A DNA stretch of 64,000 nucleotides from Meconema thalassinum (GCA_946902985.2 OX336389.2:341098444-341162443); one strand, 5' to 3'. Shown: positions 9,008-20,698, counted from the first letter of the stretch. Notes: generated from the letters alone by a model not told the origin. Numbers and translations: made by a program.

Positions 9008-10598
9008 TGTAGCATTTTCGGCTTAGGCTGGGATGACAAGTGAAACGGTATTTACTTTGCTCCACGTTGAGCGTACAAATGTACTGGTTTCGCTAGCCCA
9101 CACTGTTGGGAGAGAAATGTAACTGTTTACCTTTGCCTAAGCTATGTTGTTTTAATGGGCGCCAAGACCTCAATGCAATGTTGAAATCTAAATTTGTATT
9201 TAACAACGTCTAGCTCTGGCAGAACACATTCAAGACTCTATTCACTCAGATCGTGGTATGATTTGATCATTAACCCAACAAACAATTGTATCAGGAGAAG
9301 GAATTGGTCTATATCTAATGCTACCTACTGAAAGCAAAGATTGCATTGTAAAAGAAATGAATTTATTATATAAAACAAGTATAGCAAAATTAATAATAAT
9401 AATAAGTTTAAAATTTAAATTGGAGCGTTGTGATTTGAATATTACCGATAGAAAATTACGTGAAAACGGAGTCTGATAAATTGATTTTACTCTTATTTCC
9501 AAGCTATGAAGTTACTGAATTATGAAATATAAAACAAAGAAAAATGAGAGATTGCGTATTTCTGCGTCATTAGCGCTTACCCCTGGAAATTGCCAAAGCA
9601 TTTCCCTCGTTCTTGATGATGCTGTGTGCTTCCCACAGTCTCCTGGACGTCGTCATCTCCGTCGAAATTTGATATTCTGGTAGATTAGATAATTCTATGG
9701 TCCGTACACCGGACCCAAACTCTCGTAAAACCGCACTGGTTACGTTTTACAAAAGTTCGTCGCTAACTCCACTGAACATCGGAGCGACACGCACTTGCGA
9801 CCGTACACTGCAAGTTCTACACAGATTGTTCTTAACTCCACCGAACATCGGAGCCACTCGCACGCGCATCCATACTCGTCAAGTATTTCACAGATAGTCC
9901 TTAACTCCACCGAACATCGGAGCGACACGCACTTGCGACCGTACACTGCAAGTTCTACACAGATTGTCCTTAACTCCACCGAACATCGGAGCCACTCGCA
10001 CGCGCACCCATACTCGTCAATTATTTCACAGATTGTCCTCGTCTCACGGCGCGTCGAACGATATATTCACCTGTCGGCTCCCCCACTCCGGAGCAGTCTC
10101 CTAGCTTACGCTGTCTCCGCTGATTGGCTGAGCACGCCGCCACTTCCCCTCCTCCGGTTCATTACACTCCGCGGGCGAGAGGGAGAAGTCGTTTTCCGTT
10201 TCAACAATTCGCCTCTTCTAGACCTTGCGACCCAGGATTGCGTCATGCTTCTCGACAGGAATCAGCTTGTATTTGAAATCCCAGTGAGTCACGTCTCTCG
10301 ATATACCCTAACTGACAAAACTCCGTAAAATTCCGTAATCAGATAATTTTCTATGATATCGTCGTTCGTAATAATTTGCTTGATAGCGTTTTCTAATACA
10401 TAGAAAACCTATCTGAATGCTAATAATTTTTATAAAATGCTCCGAAAATATCTAAATAATAATTATAATAAATTAATAATAATAATAAATTAACATGAAA
10501 AATTCTCTTGGCTGAACAATTTGCCGCGTAAATAAATATAGAATGGCTTCCTACTGACTTATGCCAGTTGCATAAAACCCCTCGAAAAACACGTTACA
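9008..10598 (-). repeat. 5' LTR of the Gypsy element (1,591 bp)
   Basis: This is the partner of 2026-3616, offset by exactly 6,982 bp, with the same length and tips. Reading on the minus strand, the bases just inside the element (ATTGTCGCCGACAACTTGGG) do not start with the TGG expected for a tRNA primer-binding site. They form a near-palindrome (TTGTCGCCGACAA). The priming mechanism is therefore unclear. Confidence 0.93.
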
Positions 10599-13500
10599 AC
10601 CTGTAGCGCCCAGGAAAGTCGTGGGTTCGAATCCAAATCTGGAAGAGGTTTGTAAATCCGAATCTACCATTTGCGACCCGGATCGATTAGGTATTGTGTT
10701 GATTAAATTAGTAATCGGACGTTTCTTACAACGGATTTTCGAAAAAGTCACCTGTAGCGCCGTGGAGGGTCGTGGGTTCGAATCCATATCCAGTAGATGT
10801 TTGTAAATTCGAATCTGCGCTTTGCGACCCGGATCGATTCGGTATTGGGTTGATTAAATTAGTAATCAGACGTTTCTTACATCGGATTTTCGACAAAGTC
10901 ACCTGTAGTGTCGTGGAGGGTCGTGGGTTCGAATCCAATTATGGAAGAGGTTTGTAAATTCGAATCTGCGATATGTGACCCGGATCGATTCGGTATTGTG
11001 TTGATTAAATTAGTAATCGGACGTTTCGTACATCGGATTTTCGAAAAGTCAAGTGTAGCGCCCAGGAGGGTCGTGGGTTCGAATCCTAATCTGGAAGAGG
11101 TTTGTAAATTCGAATCTGCGTTTTGCGTCTCGGATCGATTCGGTATTGTGTTCAGTAAATTAGTATTTAGTCGTATCTTACATCGGATTTTCCAAAAGTC
11201 ACCTGTAGCGCCCAGGAGCGTCGTGGGTTCGAATTCAAATCCGGTAGATATTCGTAATTTCGAATCTGCGATATGCGACCCGGATCGATTCGGTATTGTG
11301 CTGATTAAATTAGTATTCAGATGTTCTCACATCGGATTTCTGAAAAGTCACCTGTAGCGCCCTGGAGGGTCGTGGGTTCGAATTCAAATCTGGAAGAGGT
11401 TTGAAAATTCGAATCTGCGCTTTGCGACTCGGATCGATTCGGTATTGTGTTGATTAAATTAGTAATCAGACGTTTCTTATATCGGATTTTCGGAAAAGTC
11501 ACCTGTAGTGTCGTGGAGGGTCGTGGGTTCGAATCCAATTATGGAAGAGGTTTGTAAATCCGAATCTGCGTTTTGCGTCTCGGATCGATTCGGTATTGTG
11601 TTGATTAAATTAGTAATCGGACGTTTCGTACAACAGATTTTCGAAAAAGTCACCTGTAGCGCCGTGGAGGGTCGTGGGTCCGAATCCAAATCTGGAAGAG
11701 GTTTGCAAATTCGAATCTGCGTTTTGCGTCTCGGATCGATTCGGAATTGTGTTGATTAAATTAGTATTTAATCGTTTCTTACATTGGATTTTCGAAAAGT
11801 GACCTGTAGCGCCCTGGAGGGTCGTGGATTCGAATCCAATTATGGAAGAGGTTTGTAAATTCCAATCTGCAATATGCGACCCGGATCGATTCTGTATTTT
11901 GTTGATTAAATTAGTATTCTGACATTTCTTACATCGGATTTTCGGAAAGTCGCCTGTAGCGGCCAGGAGGGTCGTGGGTTCGAATCCAAATCTTGAAGAG
12001 GTTTGTAAATTCGAATCTGCGCTTTGCGACCCAGATCGACTCGGTATTGTGTTGATTAAATTAGTAATCATACGTTTCGTACATCGGATTTTCGAAAAAG
12101 TCACCTGTAGCGCCGTGGAGGGTCGTGGGTTCGAATCCACATCCAGTAGATGGTTGTAAATTCGAATCTGCGCTTTGCGACCAGGATCGATTCGGTATTG
12201 GGTTGTTTAAATTAGTATTTAGTCGTTTCTTACATTGGATTTTCGAAAAGTGACCTGTAGCGCCCCGGAGGGTCGTGGGTTCGAATTCAAATCTGGAAGA
12301 GGTTTGCAAATTCGAATCTGCGCTTTGCGACCCAGATCGATTCGTTATTGTGTTGATTAAATTAGTATTCAGATGTTTCTTACATTGGATTTTCGAGAAG
12401 TCACGTGTAGCGCCCAGGAGGGTCTTGGGTTCGAATCAAAATCTGGAAGAGGTTTGTAAATGCGAATCTGCGATTTGCGACCCGGATCTATTCGGTATTG
12501 TGTTGAATAAATTAGTAATCATACGTTTCGTACATCGGATTTTCGAAAAAGTCACCTGTAGCGCCGTGGAGGGTCGTGGGTTCGAATCCATATCCAGTAG
12601 ATGGTTGTAAATTCGAATCTGCGCTTTGCGACCAGGATCGATTCGGTATTGGGTTGTTTAAATTAGTATTTAGTCGTTTCTTACATTGGATTTTCGAAAA
12701 GTGACCTGTAGCGCCCCGGAGGGTCGTGGGTTCGAATCCAATTATGGAAGAGGTTTGTAAATTCCAATCTGCAATATGCGACCCGGATCGATTCGGTATT
12801 TTGTTGATTAAATTAGTATTCTGACATTTCTTACATCGGATTTTCGGAAAGTCGCCTGTAGCGCCCAGGAGGGTCGTGGGTTCGAATACAAATCTGGAAG
12901 AGGTTTGTAAATCCAAATCTGCGATTTGCGACCCGGATCGATTCGGTATTGTGTTGATTAAATTAGTAATCGGACGTTTCGTACAACAGATTTTCGAAAA
13001 AGTCACCTGTAGCGCCGTGGAGGGTCGTGGGTCCGAATCCAAATCTGGAAGAGGTTTGCAAATTCGAATCTGCGTTTTGCGTCTCGGATCGATTCGGAAT
13101 TGTGTTGATTAAATTAGTATTTAATCGTTTCTTACATTGGATTTTCGAAAAGTGACCTGTAGCGCCCTGGAGGGTCGTGGATTCGAATCCAATTATGGAA
13201 GAGGTTTGTAAATTCCAATCTGCAATATGCGACCCGGATCGATTCTGTATTTTGTTGATTAAATTAGTATTCTGACATTTCTTACATCGGATTTTCGGAA
13301 AGTCGCCTGTAGCGGCCAGGAGGGTCTTGGGTTCGAATCCAAATCTTGAAGAGGTTTGTAAATTCGAATCTGCGCTTTGCGACCCAGATCGACTCGGTAT
13401 TGTGTTGATTAAATTAGTAATCATACGTTTCGTACATCGGATTTTCGAAAAAGTCACCTGTAGCGCCGTGGAGGGTCGTGGGTTCGAATCCATATCCAGT

Positions 13501-15535
13501 AGATGGTTGTAAATTCGAATCTGCGCTTTGCGACCTGGATTGATTCGGTATTGGGTTGTTTAAATTAGTATTTAGTCGTTTCTTACATTGGATTTTCGAG
13601 AAGTCACGTTTAGCGCCCAGGAGGATCGTGGGTTCGAATCCAAATCTGGTAGAGGTTTGTAAATGCGAATCTGCGATTTGCGACCCGGATCTATTCGGTA
13701 TTGTGTTGATTAAATTAGTAATCATACGTTTCGTACATCGGATTTTCGAAAAAGTCACCTGTAGCTCCGTGGAGGGTCGTGGGTTCGAATCCATATCCAG
13801 TAGATGGTTGTAAATTCGAATCTGCGCTTTGCGACCAGGATCGATTCGGTATTGGGTTGTTTAAATTAGTATTTAGTCGTTTCTTACATTGGATTTTCGA
13901 AAAGTGACCTGTAGCGCCCTGGAGGGTCGTGGGTTCGAATCCAATTATGGAAGAGGTTTGTAAATTCCAATCTGCAATATGCGACCCGGATCGATTCGGT
14001 ATTTTGTTGATTAAATTAGTATTCTGACATTTCTTACATCGGATTTTCGGAAAGTTGCCTGTAGCGCCCAGGAGGGTCGTGGGTTCGAATCCTAATCTGG
14101 AAGAAGTTTGTAAATTCGAATCTGCGTTTTGCGTCTCGGATCGATTCGGTATTGTGTTGATTAAATTAGTATTTAGTCGTATCTTACATCGGATTTTCCA
14201 AAAGTCACCTGTATCGCCCAGGAGGGTCGTGAGTTCGAATCCAAATCTGGAAGAGGTTTGTAAATCCGAATCTGCGATTTGCGACCCGGATCTATTCGGT
14301 ATTGTGTTGATTAAATTAGTAATCATACGTTTCGTACATCGGATTTTCGAAAAAGTCACCTGTAGCGCCGTGGAGGGTCGTGGGTTCGAATCCATATCCA
14401 GTAGATGGTTGTAAATTCGAATCTGCGCTTTGCAACCAGGATCGATTCGGTATTGGGTTGTTTAAATTAGTATTTAGTCGTTTCTTACATTGGATTTTCG
14501 AAAAGTGACCTGTAGTGCCCTGGAGGGTCGTGGGTTCGAATCCAATTATGGAAGAGGTTTGTAAATTCCAATCTGCAATAAGCGACCCGGATCGATTCGG
14601 TATTTTGTTGATTAAATTAGTATTCTGACATTTCTTACATCGGATTTTCGGAAAGTTGCCTGTAGCGCCCAGGAGGGTCGAGGGTTCGAATCCTAATCTG
14701 GAAGAGGTTTGTAAATTCGAATCTGCGTTTTGCGTCTCGGATCGATTCGGTATTGTGTTGATTAAATTAGTATTTAGTCGTATCTTACATCGGATTTTCC
14801 AAAAGTCACCTGTATTGCCCAGGAGGGTCGTGGGTTCGAATCCAAATCTGGAAGAGGTTTGTAAATCCGAATCTGCGATTTGCGACCCGGATCGATTCGG
14901 TATTGTGTTGATTAAATTAGTAATCGGACGTTTCGTACAACAGATTTTCGAAAAAGTCACTTGTAGCACCGTGGAGGGTCGTCGGTCCGAATCCAAATCT
15001 TGAAGAGGTTTGCAAATTCGAATCTGCGTTTTGCGTCTCGGATCGATACGGTATTGTGTTGATTAAATTAGTATTTAATCGTTTCTTACATTGGATTTTC
15101 GAAAAGTGACCTGTAGCGCCCTGGAGGGTCGTGGGTTCGAATCCAATTATGGAAGAGGTTTGTAAATTCCAATCTGCAATATGCGACCCGGATCGATTCG
15201 GTATTTTGTTGATTAAATTAGTATTCTGACATTTCTTACATCGGATTTTCGGAAAGTCGCTTGTAGCGGCCAGGAGGGTCGTGGGTTCGAATCCAAATCT
15301 GGAAGAGGTTTGTAAATTCGAATCTGCGCTTTGCGACCCAGATCGATTCGGTATTGTGTTGATTAAATTAGTATTCAGATGTTTCTTACATTGGATTTTC
15401 GAGAAGTCACGTGTAGCGCCCAGGAGGGTCTTGTGTTCGAATCCGAATCTGGAAGAGGTTTGTAAATTCGAATCTGCGATATGCGACTCGGATCGATTCG
15501 GTATTGTGTTGATTAAATTAGTATTTAGATATTTC
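10599..15535. repeat. 150-bp satellite array, second block, with higher-order repeats
   Basis: About 33 further units continue the array, with B-boxes from 10623 to about 15431 at 150-151 bp spacing. Blocks of several units are copied as groups: 11610-12140 and 12963-13493 are nearly identical at an offset of 1,353 bp (nine units), and 13715-14395 and 14316-14996 at an offset of 601 bp (four units). Variants such as GGGTCCGAATCC or TTCGAATTC mark individual units. The array ends near 15535 in the middle of a unit and passes into unrelated sequence. Confidence 0.93.
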
Positions 15536-16296
15536 CTGTGACAGTAGGCTACTCTTAAATATAGCGTATATCATTAGGGCAGATGATTTCGCATTTCCGT
15601 CCTTTCATACAACAATAACTAACCCGTATTTTTTACCTAGTCTTAATTGGCGAATACCACATGTTTGTTCTATTTTTGTTTGTATATTTTCTTCTCGACC
15701 GTGAGTGAGTGTCTTGTCTTTCTCGCGATATTCTTTGCCTCAATGGATGTAATCGATACCGTATATTACGCTATCGCAACGTAAATATCGCGACTCTCAT
15801 CAGATATTTCATTTGTGTTCTTATCTTCTCTTCCCGTCTGATGCATACTGGCGCATGCGCATTGTCATAGCTACGGACTTTGCCTGAATCCTACCGCGGT
15901 GCCGTCGGCTCTGTAGCTGTTTTTCCCTTAGAGCTCTGAAAATGGTTTGTATTTACTCTGCCACGTTATTAAAGCCATTTGCCATTAACAAACACCGCGT
16001 AAACACTTCCAAAAAAGGAAATTGTCAACATTAACTTTCTTCTTTTTCTTCTTCCTCACATTACGGTAGTGGGCATAGTAAACTCTTTACCCGATTGCTA
16101 CTGTTCAGAAGTTTGTATCTTGGGGTAAACATCGACTACCGAGAAAAAGCGGAAGACAAATGAGGAACGGGTTATACCAAACAAAAGTATGACGTAACGA
16201 GGAGACGTAACCGAATTGACCCACCTTGGTGACTTGACGACATAGAGACGTACATGACCGGGTCACGGTTATGGACCAGGTAAAAGGAATACAAAT
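15536..16296. other. Sequence without a gene
   Basis: I see no coding frame or recognisable element here apart from a 40-bp motif at about 15579-15620 (GCAGATGATTTCGCATTTCC followed by CATACAACAATAAC). It recurs elsewhere in the window and resembles a shared retroposon 3' tail. Confidence 0.5.
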
Positions 16297-16490
16297 TCAA
16301 GGCCTAAAATCAATGTTGTCAAAAAAGGATACTAGGCTACTGACCAGTGGAATGGTAGGATTATGAACTAATGTGGCAACATTTAAAGGCAGTGTATACC
16401 CTAAGGAATGTAAATCGCGCAACAGTATTGCACGGTGAAAGTCATATTGAGGACATTGAAATTGAATATGATTTAAAGAGCCCTCCATTT
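16297..16490 (-). pseudogene. C-terminal scrap of a LINE ORF2
   Basis: The minus strand encodes about 60 residues with the pattern LNHIQFQCPQYDFHRAILL, then LGYTLPLNVATLV and a terminal LVSFFDNIDFRP. This is the usual ending of jockey/I-type LINE ORF2 proteins after the RT and RNase H region (His-Cys motif, then a helical tail). Nothing upstream of it is preserved; an AT-rich repeat abuts it at 16508. The assignment is by pattern only. Confidence 0.55.
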
Positions 16491-16507
16491 GCAAACACGA
16501 ACACAAG

Positions 16508-16690
16508 CAGAGTTGGGCAGTATGGAAAATACATGTATTTAAAATACATATTTTCGATACATTTGTATCTTGTATTTTGTATCGAAAATACATTTTGGGA
16601 CATGTATTTTGTATCTGTATAGAAAATACTTTTCATGAGTATTTTGTATTTTCAAAACACATAAAATAGAATCAAAATACATCACTGCAT
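16508..16690. repeat. AT-rich MITE-like repeat with CAGAGTTGGGCA tip
   Basis: It begins with CAGAGTTGGGCAG and continues as many ATTTTGTATTT/AAAATACA words in both orientations. A related block in inverse orientation is at 21541-21726, ending TGCCCAACTCTG. A CAG-initial tip is typical of hAT-type non-autonomous elements, but neither copy shows both ends or a target duplication. Confidence 0.55.
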
Positions 16691-17128
16691 TAGGTAATTT
16701 TCAGTTTTATCTTCCATTATCTTCCCTTTTCATAATTTAAGTCAATTGATAGACATTAAGTTTGAGAACAATACAACTTTGCCAGCAATAAAGCAACCTG
16801 GTAAGACCATGTGCAATGCTATTTATTTAGGATGCATACCGGTATAGAACAAAATCTCCGAAGGATGTCTCTCAGATGTTCTGTTATCAGTGTGGTTAAT
16901 CTTTGAAACCTTTTAGCCTCAAGCTACCTAGTATGAAATTCCCAAACGCAAGAGGTTGTCTGAACCTTTTAACTAGTATTGTTCGAAAATTTCTGGAAGT
17001 GCTCACACAAGGGCTGTACAAAATGCGGCAATTGTCTCCCGTAAGAGTAATGTAACATTTGTATAAAACTTTGAATTGAGAAATAAGTTGCTGTTCTTTC
17101 ATTTGACGGGTTTGTACATCGTCATCAT
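16691..17128. other. Sequence without a recognisable gene
   Basis: A 100-residue open frame lies on the minus strand (16896-17198), but it overlaps the SINE that follows and shows no motif. I regard it as chance. Confidence 0.5.
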
Positions 17129-17350
17129 TTAGTCCCGTGTACTTGGGTGTGTATATGTATATATCATTCATAACCGTGTTATTGTGGGTCAATGTCATAG
17201 TAGTACCGTAGTGTGTTTATATTTAATTTGGGGAAGGAGACGGCCGTGGCCTTCAGTTAGGAACCATCCCGGCATTACCCTGAAATACGGTAAAAGAGGA
17301 AAACCACTTCCGCTCTTCGCAGGTTTGCTAGCCACTGAACCACGAGGCAG
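17129..17350 (-). repeat. tRNA-derived SINE, family A
   Basis: On the plus strand it reads tail first: CCCGTGTACTTGGGTG, then GGCCGTGGCC, CATCCCGGCATT, AAACCACTTCC, and the head GCTAGCCACTGAACCACGAGG. The same order, in one orientation or the other, occurs at 19838, 20733 and 46335, which defines the family. Confidence 0.75.
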
Positions 17351-17594
17351 ACGAAAATATATATGGTGGTTGTTGTTAGTAAATCTTGGTCATCAGCCCG
17401 ATGTATTTTGGTGTGTGTTAAATATGTCTGATAACGTGTGTTTGTGTGATTTTTGTAGTAGTATGCATGGGTGTATTTATTATGGTCTAGGATTGAGCAG
17501 ATGCCCTGTCAGTGCCAGAAAAAGAAACTTGGATCTCTGTATTTGTCTTGGATACAGTAGTTGCATACGTTAAGGATGGAAGGAAGAAGGAAGA

Positions 17595-17765
17595 TTGTAG
17601 TTTTACGTGACCGTTAATCTCGATATCATGAGCCACGGGACCTCTTTTTACGTGGAATCCGAATCACTGAACATGGCATTTCACATGCATTGACCTGGAA
17701 TTGAACCCACTCCGCCATGGTGAGAGGCCAACAGCTTGACCGCTGCTCCACCACGCCCTCTACGA
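17595..17765 (-). repeat. tRNA-derived SINE, separate family
   Basis: The minus strand starts AGGGCGTGGTGGAGCAGCGG (A-box-like) and has GTGGGTTCAATTCCAGG (B-box-like), then a body ending in AGATTAACGGTCACGTAAAAC. This is a typical tRNA-like SINE head. Only one copy is in the window. Confidence 0.65.
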
Positions 17766-17794
17766 TAAGGATGGATGACGATGTATGTATGTAT

Positions 17795-18142
17795 GTCTAC
17801 CCCTTACTTTTACCGATTTTTCGGGATCGGGGATGAGATGCGATGAAACGCTATGTGGCGGATGTTTTTACGATCGGATGCCCTTCCTGACACCAACATG
17901 AGAGTTGTTAATGAGAGATCTAGATGAATGAAGCTGGGCAAGGATGTGGAAGGAAGCGGCCGTGGCCTGTCAGAAGGTACCGTCCCAGCATTTGCCTCGA
18001 GATGAAAGTGGGGAAACCACGGAAAACCATTTCAAGGACGGCCGACGGTGGGGTTCAAACCCACGTCTACCAAGTCCGCATGGAGCTTGGCCCCATGGCC
18101 TAGCGCTGCGCGTTAGCAAGCGTAGCTACCACTGTCGGTAAT
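17795..18142 (-). repeat. tRNA-derived SINE, family B
   Basis: It contains GGATGCCCTTCCTGACACCAAC, GGAAGGAAGCGGCCGTGGC, GGGAAACCACGGAAAACCA and the B-box region GACGGTGGGGTTCAAACCC, ending in a tRNA-like head read on the minus strand. The next copy begins only about 40 bp further on. Confidence 0.75.
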
Positions 18143-18179
18143 GATAAGATGATAATAATACGGTAATAATAACTATAAT

Positions 18180-18505
18180 GCGTATTATTCCCATATCAAC
18201 TGGGACAGAAAAGAGATGATATATTTTTCGCGTCCTTATGGTGGTTAGTTTATACAGCCGGATGCCCTTCCTGTCGCCAACCTCGTGAGAGGAGTTAATG
18301 AGAGATGATATGAATGTGAATGAAACTATGCACGGACTTGGAAGGAAGCGGCCGTGGCACCTTCGAAGGTGCCGTCCCAGCTTTTGTCTGTAGTTGAAAA
18401 TGGGAAACCACGGAATGCTATTTCATGGACGGCCGACGGTGAGGTTCGAACCCACGTCTACCGAGACCACAGATAACTGGGTCCCAGCTACCGTTGTTGG
18501 TTGGA
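18180..18505 (-). repeat. tRNA-derived SINE, family B (second copy)
   Basis: It has the same order of blocks as the preceding copy (GGATGCCCTTCCTGTCGCCAAC, GGAAGGAAGCGGCCGTGGC, GACGGTGAGGTTCGAACCCA). Two copies in tandem and in the same orientation suggest insertion into the tail of an existing SINE or a local duplication. Confidence 0.75.
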
Positions 18506-19076
18506 GGTAATAATTATAAATACCGGTAATTTATTATTTTTAGTAGCATACGGTATTACTTACAAAGGAGAATGTAAAACCGAATGTACATTTAAACATG
18601 TGGAGTCAATTGACTGTAGTGTCCCTTACATAACCATTTTGGGATTTCAGAGAGTCGTCTGAATGATATGCCTCACTGTTTGCCTGACAGCGCTACAATC
18701 TTTAGCGTTTCTATTTTGAATATAAAGAAAATATGAACAGACGGACATATAACTACACCTATTTTTAAAATATCTCAACTAAGAAACAGTCCTAAAGAAG
18801 CTTAGTAGGAAATATTATTTTATGGAGCTTCAAGCAGTGTTGACCATCGATAATTATTTTATTATGTTAATTTTTAAGTATAACTGGTATACAATTGTAA
18901 TAGCCATTGATTTTAAAAAATGAAACTAATTTTACAATATTTACATAGTGAATGCTGAATAAGAATAATTAATATTAACTTGCAAAAGGGACTGAAACGT
19001 ACTAGGTATTAAAATAATTTCAGTATTATCCTGCGATAGTCTCCTGAATTTTCTGCTTGCTAACAAGGGCTGAATT
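18506..19076. other. AT-rich sequence without a gene
   Basis: There is no frame or repeat I recognise. It lies directly downstream, on the minus strand, of a zinc-finger scrap and may be the decayed remainder of that element. Confidence 0.4.
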
Positions 19077-19256
19077 GATGTGGGTTTCCTTATCTTTTTA
19101 ACGACATTTCGCTTATGTTAGGCAGTTTCCAAATGTTGAGCCACTGAAAACTTTCTAGAAACTCCCTACATTTGTTTCACAAATTTTACAATAAAGGACA
19201 CTATCATTGGTAGAAAAAAATTCACTTCCAAATGTTTTCACAAAATTTCGCAACTT
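19077..19256 (-). pseudogene. BED-type zinc-finger scrap of a hAT-like transposase
   Basis: The minus strand encodes LRNFVKTFGSEFFSTND, then LYCKICETNV. After a stop and a frame change it gives FSVAQHLETA, a stop, and HKRNVVKKIRKP. The order Cys-X2-Cys, then QH-X4-5-H, is that of BED/CGGBP1-like zinc fingers at the N-terminus of hAT-type transposases. At least two stops or frameshifts show it is dead. No catalytic region could be followed further. Confidence 0.45.
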
Positions 19257-19837
19257 AACAATGGAGTCATAACTCCTTGCTTTCTGTGGTTGATGGTAAG
19301 CAGCTTGGTATTTCACTGAAGGTTGGAATTAAGGAATTTGAGATAATAGGTCCAGGTATTATTTGTGGAAATTCCTGGTTATTCATATGGTGAACCCCTA
19401 TTGTGAACTGGTAGTAAAGTGAAAGGAACAAAGGTATTGCAGTCCTTGGAGAATCTGGTTTTTCCTAACAGGCAGTGCAAACTACTAATTAGCAGATGAT
19501 ACAAATACTCTGGGTGATTCAAGGGTGGTGAAAGCAACTTTATCATTAACAAGGAAATGTTCAGGTTTTGACTAACCAGTCACGAGACTCTCGGAGTCCG
19601 AATAGAAATATACGACTGAACATGACGTAACAAACAGCGCTTCAAAACAATAGGAAATTAGAATATACGCCATTCTCAAGCAGAGATATGCACTTAAACA
19701 GGCAAAGGAGAAAAATATGATGCATTGTGCGAAAATAACCAAAATATGCATAAATATGCAAAAATATGATTTTGCATGATCTTCCGTGCATTAATTATGA
19801 AGATCTATTATCTTAACATGAGAGCTATTTATCCAAC

Positions 19838-20130
19838 CACCTCGTGGCGCAGTGGCTAGTATTCTTGGCTGTCACTCCTGAGGTCCAGTTTCGATTCCCG
19901 AATCTGTCAAGAAATATAATTCTGGTCTGAGGCAACTCAATTATCCTGCAAGTGGTTTCCCACTTCTACTTCAGGCAAATGCCGGGATGGTACCTAAATT
20001 AAGGGCATGGTCGCCTCCTTCCCAATCCTCATCTGAAATACAAATAGGCTACACACACTAATCACAGTAACACAATTCATCAGACAAATTCCACACACGC
20101 CCAAGTACACGGGGTTACATGAACACAATA
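19838..20130 (+). repeat. tRNA-derived SINE, family A
   Basis: The A-box TGGCGCAGTGG (19845-19855) matches the consensus, and a B-box-like GTTTCGATTCC lies at 19888-19898. The body contains GTGGTTTCCCACTTC, GCCGGGATGG and CCCAAGTACACGGGG. This is the least damaged head of the family here. Confidence 0.8.
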
Positions 20131-20494
20131 CTGCAACGTCAACTAACTCTTTATCCACACTGGTGCAGAGTATTCAGTGACAGATTGTACGAAGTCAACA
20201 GCTGAACAACAGAGAGCATTGGTGTTGGACCCTTAGTGGAACCACAAAGCCTCCACAAAATGTCATTCCGCGTCTTGCGGTTGTCAGCAGTCTTTGTTGG
20301 ATAACCTTTGAAAGATAGCGTTCTCTCAAGAGTGGCATCCAGTGTTTATTTTTAAGCGTATGGCTTTTAGTGCCGGGAGTGTCCGAGGACATGTTCGGCT
20401 CGCCAGTTTTGTAGCTGCTTCGAGGCGGACACCCAATGGGTGAGCTACACGTATCGTCACGTGTGGAGTGTTGTCTGGGGAGGAAAGTTTGAAT

Positions 20495-20698
20495 GTAAGG
20501 ACAAGGAGTTGGAAGGTAGCGGCTGTGCCCTATAGTTATTTAGGGACCAACCCCGGCATTTTCCTGGAAGGAAGATGGGAAACAACAGAAGACCATCTTC
20601 AAGGTTGCCGGCGGGGGGATTCGAACTTCCTCGCCTCCCGGATGTGAGCGACTGCCAGCAGTCTTGCCGTAACGACCACGGCTAACTCACCCGGTAGT
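20495..20698 (-). repeat. tRNA-derived SINE, family B-related
   Basis: Read on the minus strand, the head CCGGGTGAGTTAGCCGTGG leads to a B-box-like GAAGTTCGAATCC, then the shared body (GGTTTCCCATCTTCC counterpart, CGGCATTTTCC). The plus strand shows GGAAGGTAGCGGCTGTGCCC. Confidence 0.7.

Larger units (their letters stand above)
2026..10598 (-). mobile_element. Gypsy-type (Ty3/Metaviridae) LTR retrotransposon inserted in the satellite
   Basis: This is an 8,573-bp element on the minus strand: 5' LTR 9008-10598, gag 7008-8894, pol 4852-7029, 3' LTR 2026-3616. The LTRs begin TGTA and end TACA. The host repeat ACCT is present at both edges (2022-2025 and 10599-10602), a 4-bp target duplication. 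Removing the element plus one ACCT restores exact 150-bp spacing between the flanking B-boxes (1896 and 10623), so both borders are certain. The order protease-RT-RNase H with a YIDD box is typical of Gypsy. Most of the integrase is missing, and I see no clear primer-binding site or polypurine tract beside the LTRs. Confidence 0.95.

Noticed and set aside
8895..9065. Gag start at 9065 instead of 8894
   Set aside because: That start lies inside the 5' LTR, and the extra 57 residues look like translated LTR and leader. The ATG at 8894 begins the Gag-like sequence.
11610..14996. Open frames of 176-226 codons on the minus strand as genes
   Set aside because: They are the satellite read through in phase (150 bp is a multiple of 3), occur on both strands, and repeat with the units.
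1..15535. Regularly spaced repeats resembling a CRISPR array
   Set aside because: The unit is 150 bp with related sequence throughout, there are no unique spacers, and the surroundings are clearly eukaryotic. It is a satellite.
16896..17198. 100-codon minus-strand frame as a gene
   Set aside because: It overlaps a SINE and shows no motif or composition typical of coding DNA.
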